A stretch of DNA of 64,000 nucleotides, taken from the NCBI RefSeq assembly GCF_004524775.2, contig NZ_CP119081.1:868001-932000 (forward strand), read 5' to 3'. The notes below the pieces were generated by a model, which did not search any database, was not told the DNA's origin, and saw nothing but the letters and a program-made list of their open reading frames with translations. The stretch's first letter is position 1, and each line of letters begins with the position of its first letter. The DNA is from Helcococcus ovis. Lineage in GTDB: Bacteria > Bacillota > Clostridia > Tissierellales > Peptoniphilaceae. Of this stretch, positions 17,771 to 26,005 are shown piece after piece. A program made the position numbers and the translations under genes.

Positions 17771-18133
17771 ATGAAAAAAAAGGTTAATATTTTTTCTAAT
17801 CTATATAAAATTACAAATGAAATTAGAAAAATTGTTGAAGATGAATTAGTAGCAAATAACTTTATTGTTACCGATGAGTTTGACGAAAATGCTGATTTTA
17901 ATATAGTTATCGGTGGAGATGGTACGTTTATAAAGGCTGTTCATGATTCTAATTTTTCTGAAATTCCTTTTATAGGTATAAATACCGGTCACCTAGGATT
18001 TTATAACGATGTACATCACAATGAAGTAGCAGAAACAATTCAAAAAATAAAAAATAACAACTATTTTATTCATAATTTACGCTATATCGGGAGTTTGACA
18101 GTTAAAAATAGAAAAATCGTTTGTAGGCATTGA
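17771..18133 (+). pseudogene. nadK: 5' fragment of nadK cut by the transposon
   Basis: The first 106 residues are the same as the complete NAD kinase at 26084, including the GGDGT motif (48-52) and NTGHLGF (71-77). At 18088 the left IS begins and the frame reads on for 14 IS-derived residues to a stop at 18133. The C-terminal half, which holds most of the NAD-binding residues, is missing, so it cannot be an active kinase. Promoter and GGAGG site are intact, so a 120-residue fragment could still be made. Start at 17771 is chosen over the ATG at 17759 because the latter overlaps the ribosome-binding site. Confidence 0.93.
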
Positions 18134-18219
18134 AATGTCTATATTTTTTTGTCAAATTTTCCAAAGTAATTATAGTATTGTTTGGTATTGTATGATATAA
18201 TATTACATGGGAGGATTTT

Positions 18220-19938
18220 ATGAGACTTAATATTGTTAAATCAAAAAATGCTGAACAACTTTATATAATTAAATCCATCAGAAAAGATGGCAAATCTACA
18301 ACTCGAATTATGAAAAAACTCGGTACTATGGCCTCTTTATTACCTAAATTTGGAAATGATAGAGAAAGTGTAATTGCTTGGGCTAAAAATGAAGCTAAGA
18401 TTCTTACTAAATTAGAAGATGAAGGAAAAGTTTCTGTTGATGTTTCTTTTAATGAATTAAATCAAATCGAAATTGGTGAAAAGAACAATTTTAACATTGG
18501 ATATCTTTTTGTAAATTTTTTGTATCACCAACTTGGTCTTGATAAAATATGCGAAGATATTTCTAAGAAACATAAAATTGAATACAACTTATCAGATGTG
18601 CTTAGTATGTTGATATCAACTCGTATTATTGCACCAGCCTCTAAATTATCCTCTTATGATTATGCTTTTAATTTTTTAGAACAACCTTCTTTTAAATTAC
18701 AACACGTGTATAGAAGTCTTGATGTTCTATCAAAGCATTCTGATGAAATTCAAGCTTTGGTTTATGCTAATAGTGATAATTTAGTAAACAGGAACAAAGA
18801 AGTTCTTTATTATGACTGTACAAACTACTTTTTCGAAACTGAACAACCGCGTGGATATGCCCAATATGGTAGAAGTAAAGAGCATAGACCAAACCCTATT
18901 ATACAAATGGGATTATTTTTAGATCGAAATGGGTTGCCTTTATGTTTTTCGATATTTGATGGTAACAAAAATGAACAACCAAGCCTTAAACCTTTAGAAA
19001 AGAAAATATTAAAAGATTTTGGATTATCTCAGTTTATTGTGTGCACAGATGCCGGGCTTGCAAGTTATGAAAACAGAAGATTTAACTCAATGTTAAATAG
19101 GTCTTTTATTGTTACTCAATCATTAAAAACTGTTAAAGATTTTATTCTACAATGGGCAATAGATCCAAATGGCTGGCAAATATCAGGGTCTAAAAAAACT
19201 TACAATATTGACAAAATTGATGAAAAACAACATGAAGATACCATATTTTTCAAAGAAAGATGGATAAATGAAAAAGGACTTGAACAACGATTAATTGTCT
19301 CATATTCAATTAAGCAAAGAAACTATCAAAGATTTATTAGAGAAAAACAAATTGAACGTGCAAAAAATATGATTAATACACCTAGTAAGATAAAAGATAG
19401 AAATCAAAACTCTCCAAAAAGATTTATAGATGAAACTAATATTACAAATGATGGAGAAATTTGTGATAAAAAGATTTTAAATCTAAATGAAGACAAGGTA
19501 AAAAAAGAAGAAATGTTTGATGGTTTCTACGCTACTTGTACAAATTTAGAAAAAGATATCAGTGAGATTATTCATATTAATAAGATGAGGTGGCAAATTG
19601 AGTCATGTTTTAGAACTATGAAAACAGAGTTTAAAACTAGACCAGTATATTTAAGAAATGATAATAGAATAGAAGCACATTTTCTAACTTGTTTTCTTTC
19701 ATTACTAATTTTAAAAATTATTCAGATAAAAACTAAAAATGAATATTCTGAAGAAGAGATTTTGTCAACATTAAGATCAATGGATGTACACAAACTAAGA
19801 GATTTGGGATATTTAGGATCATATACAAGAACAGAAATCACAGATGATTTGCACGAATCTTTTGGATTTAGAACAGACAAAGAATTTATTTCGAAAAAAA
19901 GTATGAAAAAAATATTAAAGAAGACTAAAAAACGATAA
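18220..19938 (+). CDS. IS1634-family-like DDE transposase (left copy)
   Basis: The 572-residue protein is an IS4-superfamily transposase. The likely catalytic Asp residues are Asp199 (YYDCTNYFFE) and Asp277 (VCTDAGL). The Glu is Glu461 in RWQIESCFRTMK, the typical W-x-IE-x-x-F-R-x-x-K signature with Lys468. Length, single frame and long target duplication fit the IS1634 group rather than short IS4 members. GGGAGG precedes the ATG by six bases. The protein is identical to that at 24193. Nothing looks inactivated. Confidence 0.93.
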   Translation: MRLNIVKSKNAEQLYIIKSIRKDGKSTTRIMKKLGTMASLLPKFGNDRESVIAWAKNEAKILTKLEDEGKVSVDVSFNELNQIEIGEKNNFNIGYLFVNFLYHQLGLDKICEDISKKHKIEYNLSDVLSMLISTRIIAPASKLSSYDYAFNFLEQPSFKLQHVYRSLDVLSKHSDEIQALVYANSDNLVNRNKEVLYYDCTNYFFETEQPRGYAQYGRSKEHRPNPIIQMGLFLDRNGLPLCFSIFDGNKNEQPSLKPLEKKILKDFGLSQFIVCTDAGLASYENRRFNSMLNRSFIVTQSLKTVKDFILQWAIDPNGWQISGSKKTYNIDKIDEKQHEDTIFFKERWINEKGLEQRLIVSYSIKQRNYQRFIREKQIERAKNMINTPSKIKDRNQNSPKRFIDETNITNDGEICDKKILNLNEDKVKKEEMFDGFYATCTNLEKDISEIIHINKMRWQIESCFRTMKTEFKTRPVYLRNDNRIEAHFLTCFLSLLILKIIQIKTKNEYSEEEILSTLRSMDVHKLRDLGYLGSYTRTEITDDLHESFGFRTDKEFISKKSMKKILKKTKKR

Positions 19939-19963
19939 ACAATACTACATTTTTAAAAATATC

Positions 19964-20009
19964 AAAAGCTTTGAAACCCACTATTTACAATGTGTTTCAG
20001 AGCTTTTTT
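19964..20009 (+). terminator. Terminator inside the left IS
   Basis: AAAAGCT...GAAAC pairs with GTTTC...AGCTTTTTT around a roughly 14-base loop, directly after the transposase stop, and ends in a U-run on the plus strand. It would stop transposase transcripts from running into the tet genes. Confidence 0.7.
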
Positions 20010-20073
20010 AATTCTAAAGTGTCAAACTCGAGATTACAAATTTCAAGCACTTACAATTAAGCATAGTAACATG

Positions 20074-20116
20074 AAAAAAGGAAGGGTCTTCATCTTCTTC
20101 AGACGACCCTTCCTTT
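20074..20116 (-). terminator. Terminator of the tetA(P)-tetB(P) operon
   Basis: A 12-bp stem AAAGGAAGGGTC/GACCCTTCCTTT closes a 16-base loop and is followed by TTTTTT on the minus strand, some 67 bases after the tetB(P) stop. Confidence 0.88.
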
Positions 20117-20182
20117 ACTTTTAGGCTTTGAATGTCTTATATTTAAATCCTACATATAAAAATTTAACTTATCTATTTAAAT

Positions 20183-22141
20183 TTAATCTCTAATTGCGTT
20201 TAGTTTATGAAGCAAATACTCTTTTTTATTCAATGGATCATACGTTGTTTTTTTGCGTGCTTTTGAAAATTCAGCTGAAGCTTCCTTATACCCATAAAAT
20301 TTTGTCACAAACATTCCTCTACCTTCTGTATATGAAGCTATTTTCATTTTATATTCTTTTGAATTTTCTACTGGAATTAATCCCTTTATTGAGAATTCAT
20401 CCCCTATAACAATAGGATTATCAAAGGTTGCCCTCATAGTTTCTAAATCCCATACCGCTTTGCTTAAAGCATTTTGAGGAATCTTTAACTCAAACTCATG
20501 TAATGGCTCTAATAAAACAGTTTGTGCTTTATATAATGCTTCCATGAATACCATAGGTGTCACATTTCTAAAATCTGCTGGAGTGCTGGCTGGACTAAAA
20601 AATTCACCACAGCTAAGAGTGACTTTTACATCTGTAACCTCCCATCCAAATAATCCTTGTTTACTTGTCTTAATAACTGCTTCTTCAATTGCATTTTGAA
20701 AAGATTTTGGCAATGACCCTACTGAAACATTAGAAATATACCTAAGACCTTCGCCTCTCCCTGCTGGTTCTATTTCTAAGCCTACTGTCGCCCAAAATGG
20801 ATTTAAGTCTTCCTGCATATGCATTATTGACGCTCCAAAACCTTTAGGTGTTTCCTTATAGATAGTCTCAATATTCGAAAACTCTACTTTTATTCCATAT
20901 AAATCATCTAACATGGAACTTAGTATTTCCATTTGAACTTCACCGAATAAGTTGACATAAATTTCTTTATCTATGTCATTCATCTCTAATTCTAGTAGTG
21001 GATCTTCCTCTGCAAGTAATGTTAATGCTTTAAATAGCTCTGGATTTTTTTCTTTATCAATTGCAGAAATTGTTGTTTTTAATGCTGGTTTAGCTATAGA
21101 TATATTTTTAATTTTATCATTTGAAATTCCAATAACATCTCCCACTTGGAAACTTGTAAGTCCATATAAAATACCTATATCCCCTGCTTCTATCCTCTGT
21201 GCTTCAACAACTCCCCCATTTTCTAACCTATTAATTTTCTTTACTTTTTCTGCTATCTCCTTATTAGGTACTTGAATTTTATCTCTTACAGATATTTTTC
21301 CTCCAAATAATCTTACATAAACCTTCTTTTCATTTTTACTTGTTCTTTCGATTTTAAATACTACTCCAGATAAATCACTTTCACAATCATCACCTGCAAA
21401 TGGAAAATAACTACAAATTCCATCTAATAAGTCTTCAACTCCAAGTCCAATTGCTGCCGCACCACAAAATACTGGATATAGACTTCCTTCACTTGCATAT
21501 AATGAAAGCTTTTCTTGTATTTCTTCTTTATCAGGTTCTATTCCACCAATATATCTTTCTAAAAATGCTTCGTCTAAGTCTGATAAAACATCAATAGCAT
21601 CATCATTTATCATGCATGTATCAAATAGTTTTTTTATATAAACAGCTTTGCTTCCTACATCATATACTTCTTGTAATCTAACTACTTTATTGGACATATT
21701 CTTCTTTATATCTTCAAATACTTTATTGAAATTTGCCCCAATTCTATCTAGCTTATTTACAAAAATTATTGTTGGAATGTTTAACTCCTTTAATGTCTCA
21801 AATAATATTCTTGTTTGTGACTGAATACCCTCTACTCCTGATATAACTAGTATCGCTCCATCTAAAACACTTAATGAACGTTCAACTTCCGAAATAAAAT
21901 CCACATGTCCTGGAGTATCAACAATATTAACCTTGACATTATTCCAATTAAAAGATATGGTTGATGATTTAATGGTAATCCCTCTCTTACGCTCAAGCTC
22001 CATAGAATCCGTCTGTGTATTGCCTAAATCAACTCTTCCAACTGATTTTATAGCTCCACTATAATATAATAAGTTTTCTGTTATAGTTGTTTTTCCTGCA
22101 TCCACGTGTGCTACGATTCCTATATTAATTATTTTCTTCAT
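20183..22141 (-). CDS. tetB(P): Ribosomal protection protein TetB(P)
   Basis: This EF-G-like GTPase binds the ribosome and displaces tetracycline, giving resistance. The 652 residues equal the length of the C. perfringens protein as I know it. G1 AHVDAGKT (10-17), DTPGHVDF and NKLDR are intact, followed by EF-G-type domains. I chose the ATG at 22141 (MKKIINIGIVAHVD), eight bases after GGAGG. The frame is open eight more codons, but this start gives the 17-base overlap with tetA(P) known for the tet(P) operon. Divergence from TetM in the N-terminal motifs favours the P class. Confidence 0.95.
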   Translation of the reverse strand: MKKIINIGIVAHVDAGKTTITENLLYYSGAIKSVGRVDLGNTQTDSMELERKRGITIKSSTISFNWNNVKVNIVDTPGHVDFISEVERSLSVLDGAILVISGVEGIQSQTRILFETLKELNIPTIIFVNKLDRIGANFNKVFEDIKKNMSNKVVRLQEVYDVGSKAVYIKKLFDTCMINDDAIDVLSDLDEAFLERYIGGIEPDKEEIQEKLSLYASEGSLYPVFCGAAAIGLGVEDLLDGICSYFPFAGDDCESDLSGVVFKIERTSKNEKKVYVRLFGGKISVRDKIQVPNKEIAEKVKKINRLENGGVVEAQRIEAGDIGILYGLTSFQVGDVIGISNDKIKNISIAKPALKTTISAIDKEKNPELFKALTLLAEEDPLLELEMNDIDKEIYVNLFGEVQMEILSSMLDDLYGIKVEFSNIETIYKETPKGFGASIMHMQEDLNPFWATVGLEIEPAGRGEGLRYISNVSVGSLPKSFQNAIEEAVIKTSKQGLFGWEVTDVKVTLSCGEFFSPASTPADFRNVTPMVFMEALYKAQTVLLEPLHEFELKIPQNALSKAVWDLETMRATFDNPIVIGDEFSIKGLIPVENSKEYKMKIASYTEGRGMFVTKFYGYKEASAEFSKARKKTTYDPLNKKEYLLHKLNAIRD

Positions 22142-23387
22142 AATCAATACCTCCAACTCTATCAACCACCTTTTTATCCATTATCATAGCAACAATATAT
22201 AACACTAATACCGGTGTTACTAATAACGAAGTACATGCTATACCCATACTCACTGAAATATTTGTAGCTATGATTCCTATAATTGGTCCACCTAAAATTT
22301 GACCTAAGGAATTTATTTGTCCATTTATAGAAAGTACAGTAGATCTGGCCTTGTCATCTATATGTCCATTAAGCCATGCACTAAATATAGGTTTATTTAT
22401 AGTTCTAAAGGTACTTGTCGCTAAATAAGCTATTAGCATTAAGTTAAATCTTTTTGTAATAGCAAATATGAACATAAATGATATATAAAATATATTTATA
22501 CATAATAACAGCTTTCCATTTTTATTCTTATCATCATCCTTAAGCTTCTTTTCCATAAAATGCATTACTATAGCACTCAATATCATTCCTGCAATTCCAA
22601 AAATTCCGAACCAAGTCACTGGTTTAAGGTTTCCAAGTTTAGGAAGCATAGTATCTTGTAAAAAATGCATATTAGAAAGTCTATCATAACCTTCACTGGA
22701 TAATCCATAAAATAAAGTTACTGAAAGCAAAATTATAATTATAGGTTTATTTTTTATAAATTTAAGACCAGATTTAAAGGTATATCCCATCTTTTTAAAA
22801 GTATTTAAATCCTCTGGAGCAGATGATTTAAAATTATTTTCTGGCATATATAACCATAAAAATAATGCAAGAATTATAAATAAGACTCCACTAACTATAA
22901 TAGGTAGTCTTACAGATAAATTAGCTATTACAGTGCTTAGTACTATTCCAATAACCGATCCTATCTGTCCTGCTTGTGCTCCCTTTATATAAATTTTATC
23001 CAAATCTTTATCTTTCTCTTCTTCCGCAATCCAAGCTTCAACAGATCCACTAATAAAAGTAGAACCTAATCCCCATACAATCTGTGCTACAAGTACGAAA
23101 ACGAAACTAGAAATAGAACCTTCTAAAATAAATCCCACTCCTGTTAAAACTACACCAATAACAATAGATAGTTTACGACTGTACACATCTGCAACTATTC
23201 CTGTAGGAATTTCAAATATAAAGCATGCTACTTCTAAAGTAGTTCCAACAAGTATAAACTGAAGTGGATTTAAATGCACCGTTTCAATGTGATACACTAC
23301 CATAACTGTAGCTACTAACGAAAAACACATTGCTGCAATAGCTGAAAATAATAAATAAGTTTTATATGCTGAAAGTTTATTAACCAT
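22125..23387 (-). CDS. tetA(P): Tetracycline efflux transporter TetA(P)
   Basis: This is a major-facilitator membrane protein of 420 residues and about 12 membrane segments that pumps tetracycline out of the cell. The MFS loop pattern GIVADVYSRK lies near residue 63. The length and the overlap with the ribosomal protection gene match the clostridial tet(P) operon, where both genes are translated from one mRNA. The ATG at 23387 has only a weak AGGA upstream. It lies inside the last codons of a short leader reading frame (23380-23463), so coupling is likely. Efflux plus ribosomal protection in one operon is characteristic of this class. Confidence 0.94.
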   Translation of the reverse strand: MVNKLSAYKTYLLFSAIAAMCFSLVATVMVVYHIETVHLNPLQFILVGTTLEVACFIFEIPTGIVADVYSRKLSIVIGVVLTGVGFILEGSISSFVFVLVAQIVWGLGSTFISGSVEAWIAEEEKDKDLDKIYIKGAQAGQIGSVIGIVLSTVIANLSVRLPIIVSGVLFIILALFLWLYMPENNFKSSAPEDLNTFKKMGYTFKSGLKFIKNKPIIIILLSVTLFYGLSSEGYDRLSNMHFLQDTMLPKLGNLKPVTWFGIFGIAGMILSAIVMHFMEKKLKDDDKNKNGKLLLCINIFYISFMFIFAITKRFNLMLIAYLATSTFRTINKPIFSAWLNGHIDDKARSTVLSINGQINSLGQILGGPIIGIIATNISVSMGIACTSLLVTPVLVLYIVAMIMDKKVVDRVGGIDYEENN

Positions 23388-23463
23388 TAATCATCACCAT
23401 CCTAGTATTTCTTAAAAAATTTGTTTGTTTTTCATAATCTTCATATTTAAATATATAAATCAT
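23380..23463 (-). CDS. Short leader ORF overlapping the tetA(P) start
   Basis: A 27-codon frame starting MIYIFKYEDYEKQTN has a strong AAGGAG nine bases upstream and ends eight bases inside tetA(P). It follows the attenuator hairpin at 23482-23519. The tetA(P) start itself has a poor ribosome-binding site, so translation of this peptide may load ribosomes onto tetA(P). I know of no function for the peptide, and it may only be a translated spacer. Confidence 0.4.
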   Translation of the reverse strand: MIYIFKYEDYEKQTNFLRNTRMVMING

Positions 23464-23481
23464 CAAAATAATCTCCTTAAA

Positions 23482-23519
23482 CAAAAAAAAGCTGCAAATG
23501 AACATAATTCACTTACAGC
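23482..23519 (-). terminator. Attenuator-type terminator just before tetA(P)
   Basis: A 12-bp stem (GCTGTAAGTGAA pairing with TTCATTTGCAGC, two wobble pairs) with a 5-base loop is followed by TTTTTTTTG on the minus strand. It lies in the leader between promoter and tetA(P), so it must be read through or opened for expression. Transcription attenuation is the known mode of control of clostridial tet(P). Confidence 0.82.
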
Positions 23520-23634
23520 CTCATAATCATATAACCTAAATATAAACATAAAATATAGAACTTTAATTATATAACTTATGATTAAGCTATTCAAATTAAA
23601 ATCTTATACCATATCTATATATAGCAAAAATAGA

Positions 23635-23662
23635 CATAAAAATACCGTGTTTAGAACACGGT
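23635..23662 (-). terminator. Second terminator in the tet leader
   Basis: An 8-bp stem ACCGTGTT/AACACGGT with a 3-base loop is followed by ATTTTTATG on the minus strand. It is a second, promoter-proximal stop in the same leader. Confidence 0.72.
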
Positions 23663-23917
23663 TTTCCTATCCTGCAAATAAAGATGTAACATGCTCATTA
23701 TAATACTGATTATTTTTAGAGTACACAAATAAACATGGTAATATCAATATTATAAATAATTGATTCCACCACAAATAAACCTTGAGTTATTCAAGATTTT
23801 TCATATACTTTTAAAAATAATCCTTATTCAGTTAATTTAATTAAAAATTACCTCTTTGCGCATATTTACAACACCTTTACATTTATATTTTTCATGTTTA
23901 TATTTTAGCATAACTAC

Positions 23918-23946
23918 ATTATATATTTTTTTTTATTTTTTTTCAA
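23918..23946 (-). promoter_or_regulatory. Promoter of the tetA(P)-tetB(P) operon
   Basis: TTGAAA (23941-23946), 17 bases, then a perfect TATAAT (23918-23923) on the minus strand. The predicted start near 23911 is about 525 bases ahead of tetA(P), closely matching the long leader reported for the tet(P) operon in C. perfringens. The leader between here and tetA(P) has short frames only, one of them an eight-codon frame (MRKEVIFN) starting near 23865. Confidence 0.8.
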
Positions 23947-23985
23947 TATTTTTATATTTATATTTATCCAAATTTAATTAAAATC

Positions 23986-24016
23986 AAAAAAGACTCTAAA
24001 TTATAGAGTCTTTTTT
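23986..24016. terminator. Bidirectional terminator upstream of the tet promoter
   Basis: A 13-bp perfect stem AAAAAAGACTCTA/TAGAGTCTTTTTT with a 5-base loop can work in both directions. It lies behind the tet promoter and next to the right IS. It could insulate tet from antisense transcription and stop tet-region transcripts entering the IS. Confidence 0.75.
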
Positions 24017-24192
24017 AGTTATCACAAAAATATTACTAATTATTTGTTTTTTTCTCAAGCCGGGAGTTTGACAGTTAAAAATAGAAAAATCGTTTGTAGG
24101 CATTGAAATGTCTATATTTTTTTGTCAAATTTTCCAAAGTAATTATAGTATTGTTTGGTATTGTATGATATAATATTACATGGGAGGATTTT

Positions 24193-25911
24193 ATGAGACT
24201 TAATATTGTTAAATCAAAAAATGCTGAACAACTTTATATAATTAAATCCATCAGAAAAGATGGCAAATCTACAACTCGAATTATGAAAAAACTCGGTACT
24301 ATGGCCTCTTTATTACCTAAATTTGGAAATGATAGAGAAAGTGTAATTGCTTGGGCTAAAAATGAAGCTAAGATTCTTACTAAATTAGAAGATGAAGGAA
24401 AAGTTTCTGTTGATGTTTCTTTTAATGAATTAAATCAAATCGAAATTGGTGAAAAGAACAATTTTAACATTGGATATCTTTTTGTAAATTTTTTGTATCA
24501 CCAACTTGGTCTTGATAAAATATGCGAAGATATTTCTAAGAAACATAAAATTGAATACAACTTATCAGATGTGCTTAGTATGTTGATATCAACTCGTATT
24601 ATTGCACCAGCCTCTAAATTATCCTCTTATGATTATGCTTTTAATTTTTTAGAACAACCTTCTTTTAAATTACAACACGTGTATAGAAGTCTTGATGTTC
24701 TATCAAAGCATTCTGATGAAATTCAAGCTTTGGTTTATGCTAATAGTGATAATTTAGTAAACAGGAACAAAGAAGTTCTTTATTATGACTGTACAAACTA
24801 CTTTTTCGAAACTGAACAACCGCGTGGATATGCCCAATATGGTAGAAGTAAAGAGCATAGACCAAACCCTATTATACAAATGGGATTATTTTTAGATCGA
24901 AATGGGTTGCCTTTATGTTTTTCGATATTTGATGGTAACAAAAATGAACAACCAAGCCTTAAACCTTTAGAAAAGAAAATATTAAAAGATTTTGGATTAT
25001 CTCAGTTTATTGTGTGCACAGATGCCGGGCTTGCAAGTTATGAAAACAGAAGATTTAACTCAATGTTAAATAGGTCTTTTATTGTTACTCAATCATTAAA
25101 AACTGTTAAAGATTTTATTCTACAATGGGCAATAGATCCAAATGGCTGGCAAATATCAGGGTCTAAAAAAACTTACAATATTGACAAAATTGATGAAAAA
25201 CAACATGAAGATACCATATTTTTCAAAGAAAGATGGATAAATGAAAAAGGACTTGAACAACGATTAATTGTCTCATATTCAATTAAGCAAAGAAACTATC
25301 AAAGATTTATTAGAGAAAAACAAATTGAACGTGCAAAAAATATGATTAATACACCTAGTAAGATAAAAGATAGAAATCAAAACTCTCCAAAAAGATTTAT
25401 AGATGAAACTAATATTACAAATGATGGAGAAATTTGTGATAAAAAGATTTTAAATCTAAATGAAGACAAGGTAAAAAAAGAAGAAATGTTTGATGGTTTC
25501 TACGCTACTTGTACAAATTTAGAAAAAGATATCAGTGAGATTATTCATATTAATAAGATGAGGTGGCAAATTGAGTCATGTTTTAGAACTATGAAAACAG
25601 AGTTTAAAACTAGACCAGTATATTTAAGAAATGATAATAGAATAGAAGCACATTTTCTAACTTGTTTTCTTTCATTACTAATTTTAAAAATTATTCAGAT
25701 AAAAACTAAAAATGAATATTCTGAAGAAGAGATTTTGTCAACATTAAGATCAATGGATGTACACAAACTAAGAGATTTGGGATATTTAGGATCATATACA
25801 AGAACAGAAATCACAGATGATTTGCACGAATCTTTTGGATTTAGAACAGACAAAGAATTTATTTCGAAAAAAAGTATGAAAAAAATATTAAAGAAGACTA
25901 AAAAACGATAA
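24193..25911 (+). CDS. IS1634-family-like DDE transposase (right copy)
   Basis: Residue for residue the same as the 572-residue transposase at 18220, with likely catalytic residues Asp199, Asp277 and Glu461. It has its own promoter and GGGAGG site. The intact second copy means the composite can supply transposase from either end. A promoter duplicated with the target (26006-26034) points back into this IS on the other strand, so antisense RNA may lower its expression. Confidence 0.93.
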   Translation: MRLNIVKSKNAEQLYIIKSIRKDGKSTTRIMKKLGTMASLLPKFGNDRESVIAWAKNEAKILTKLEDEGKVSVDVSFNELNQIEIGEKNNFNIGYLFVNFLYHQLGLDKICEDISKKHKIEYNLSDVLSMLISTRIIAPASKLSSYDYAFNFLEQPSFKLQHVYRSLDVLSKHSDEIQALVYANSDNLVNRNKEVLYYDCTNYFFETEQPRGYAQYGRSKEHRPNPIIQMGLFLDRNGLPLCFSIFDGNKNEQPSLKPLEKKILKDFGLSQFIVCTDAGLASYENRRFNSMLNRSFIVTQSLKTVKDFILQWAIDPNGWQISGSKKTYNIDKIDEKQHEDTIFFKERWINEKGLEQRLIVSYSIKQRNYQRFIREKQIERAKNMINTPSKIKDRNQNSPKRFIDETNITNDGEICDKKILNLNEDKVKKEEMFDGFYATCTNLEKDISEIIHINKMRWQIESCFRTMKTEFKTRPVYLRNDNRIEAHFLTCFLSLLILKIIQIKTKNEYSEEEILSTLRSMDVHKLRDLGYLGSYTRTEITDDLHESFGFRTDKEFISKKSMKKILKKTKKR

Positions 25912-25936
25912 ACAATACTACATTTTTAAAAATATC

Positions 25937-25982
25937 AAAAGCTTTGAAACCCACTATTTACAATGTGTTTCAGAGCTTTTTT
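25937..25982 (+). terminator. Terminator inside the right IS
   Basis: Same hairpin as in the left IS, placed right after the transposase stop. It would keep transposase transcripts from entering the nadK promoter region. Confidence 0.7.
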
Positions 25983-26005
25983 AATTCTAAAGTGTCAAAC
26001 TCGAG

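Larger units (their letters stand above)
17693..18087. repeat. 395-bp target-site duplication, left copy
   Basis: This stretch of the nadK promoter, ribosome-binding site and first 106 codons reappears at 26006-26400, with no difference I could see. The copies sit immediately outside the outer ends of two identical insertion sequences. Such length is far beyond the usual 2-14 bases, but long variable duplications are known for IS1634 and IS1549. The exact left end is uncertain by up to four bases because ATTA also follows the inner end of the left IS. Confidence 0.92.
18088..20032 (+). mobile_element. Insertion sequence, left copy (IS1634-like)
   Basis: Ends are the imperfect 13-base inverted repeat CGGGAGTTTGACA (left) and TGTCAAACTCGAG (right), with 11 matches including a perfect ten-base core. 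It holds one transposase gene, a promoter with an extended -10 (18193-18201), and an internal terminator near the right end. Its outer left end cuts nadK; its right end faces the tet genes. Confidence 0.92.
18088..26005. mobile_element. Composite transposon carrying tetA(P)-tetB(P)
   Basis: Two 1945-bp IS copies in the same orientation (18088-20032 and 24061-26005) bracket 4028 bp holding a complete tetracycline-resistance operon with promoter, leader and terminator. The unit of 7918 bp is flanked by the 395-bp direct repeat described at 17693-18087 and 26006-26400. Direct repeats lie outside the pair and none lie around each IS, showing that the whole unit moved as one. Recombination between the IS copies would release a tet circle and leave one IS. 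I know of tet(P) mainly from clostridial plasmids; this chromosomal IS1634-like context is not one I recognise. Confidence 0.9.
24061..26005 (+). mobile_element. Insertion sequence, right copy (IS1634-like)
   Basis: It has the same 1945-bp length, ends and orientation as the left copy at 18088-20032. The translated transposases are identical, and the flanking non-coding parts look the same. Its inner left end follows CTCAAGC and its outer right end borders the second target copy. A lack of divergence between copies points to recent assembly of the composite. Confidence 0.92.

Noticed and set aside
20183-22141. tet(M) or tet(W) type ribosomal protection gene
   Set aside because: The 652-residue length, 17-base overlap with an efflux gene and long attenuated leader all fit tet(P).
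18088-26005. Assembly error that duplicated the IS and the nadK start
   Set aside because: Repeat edges coincide exactly with IS ends and two different unique flanks are present on each side, as expected for a real insertion. Long reads would be needed for proof.
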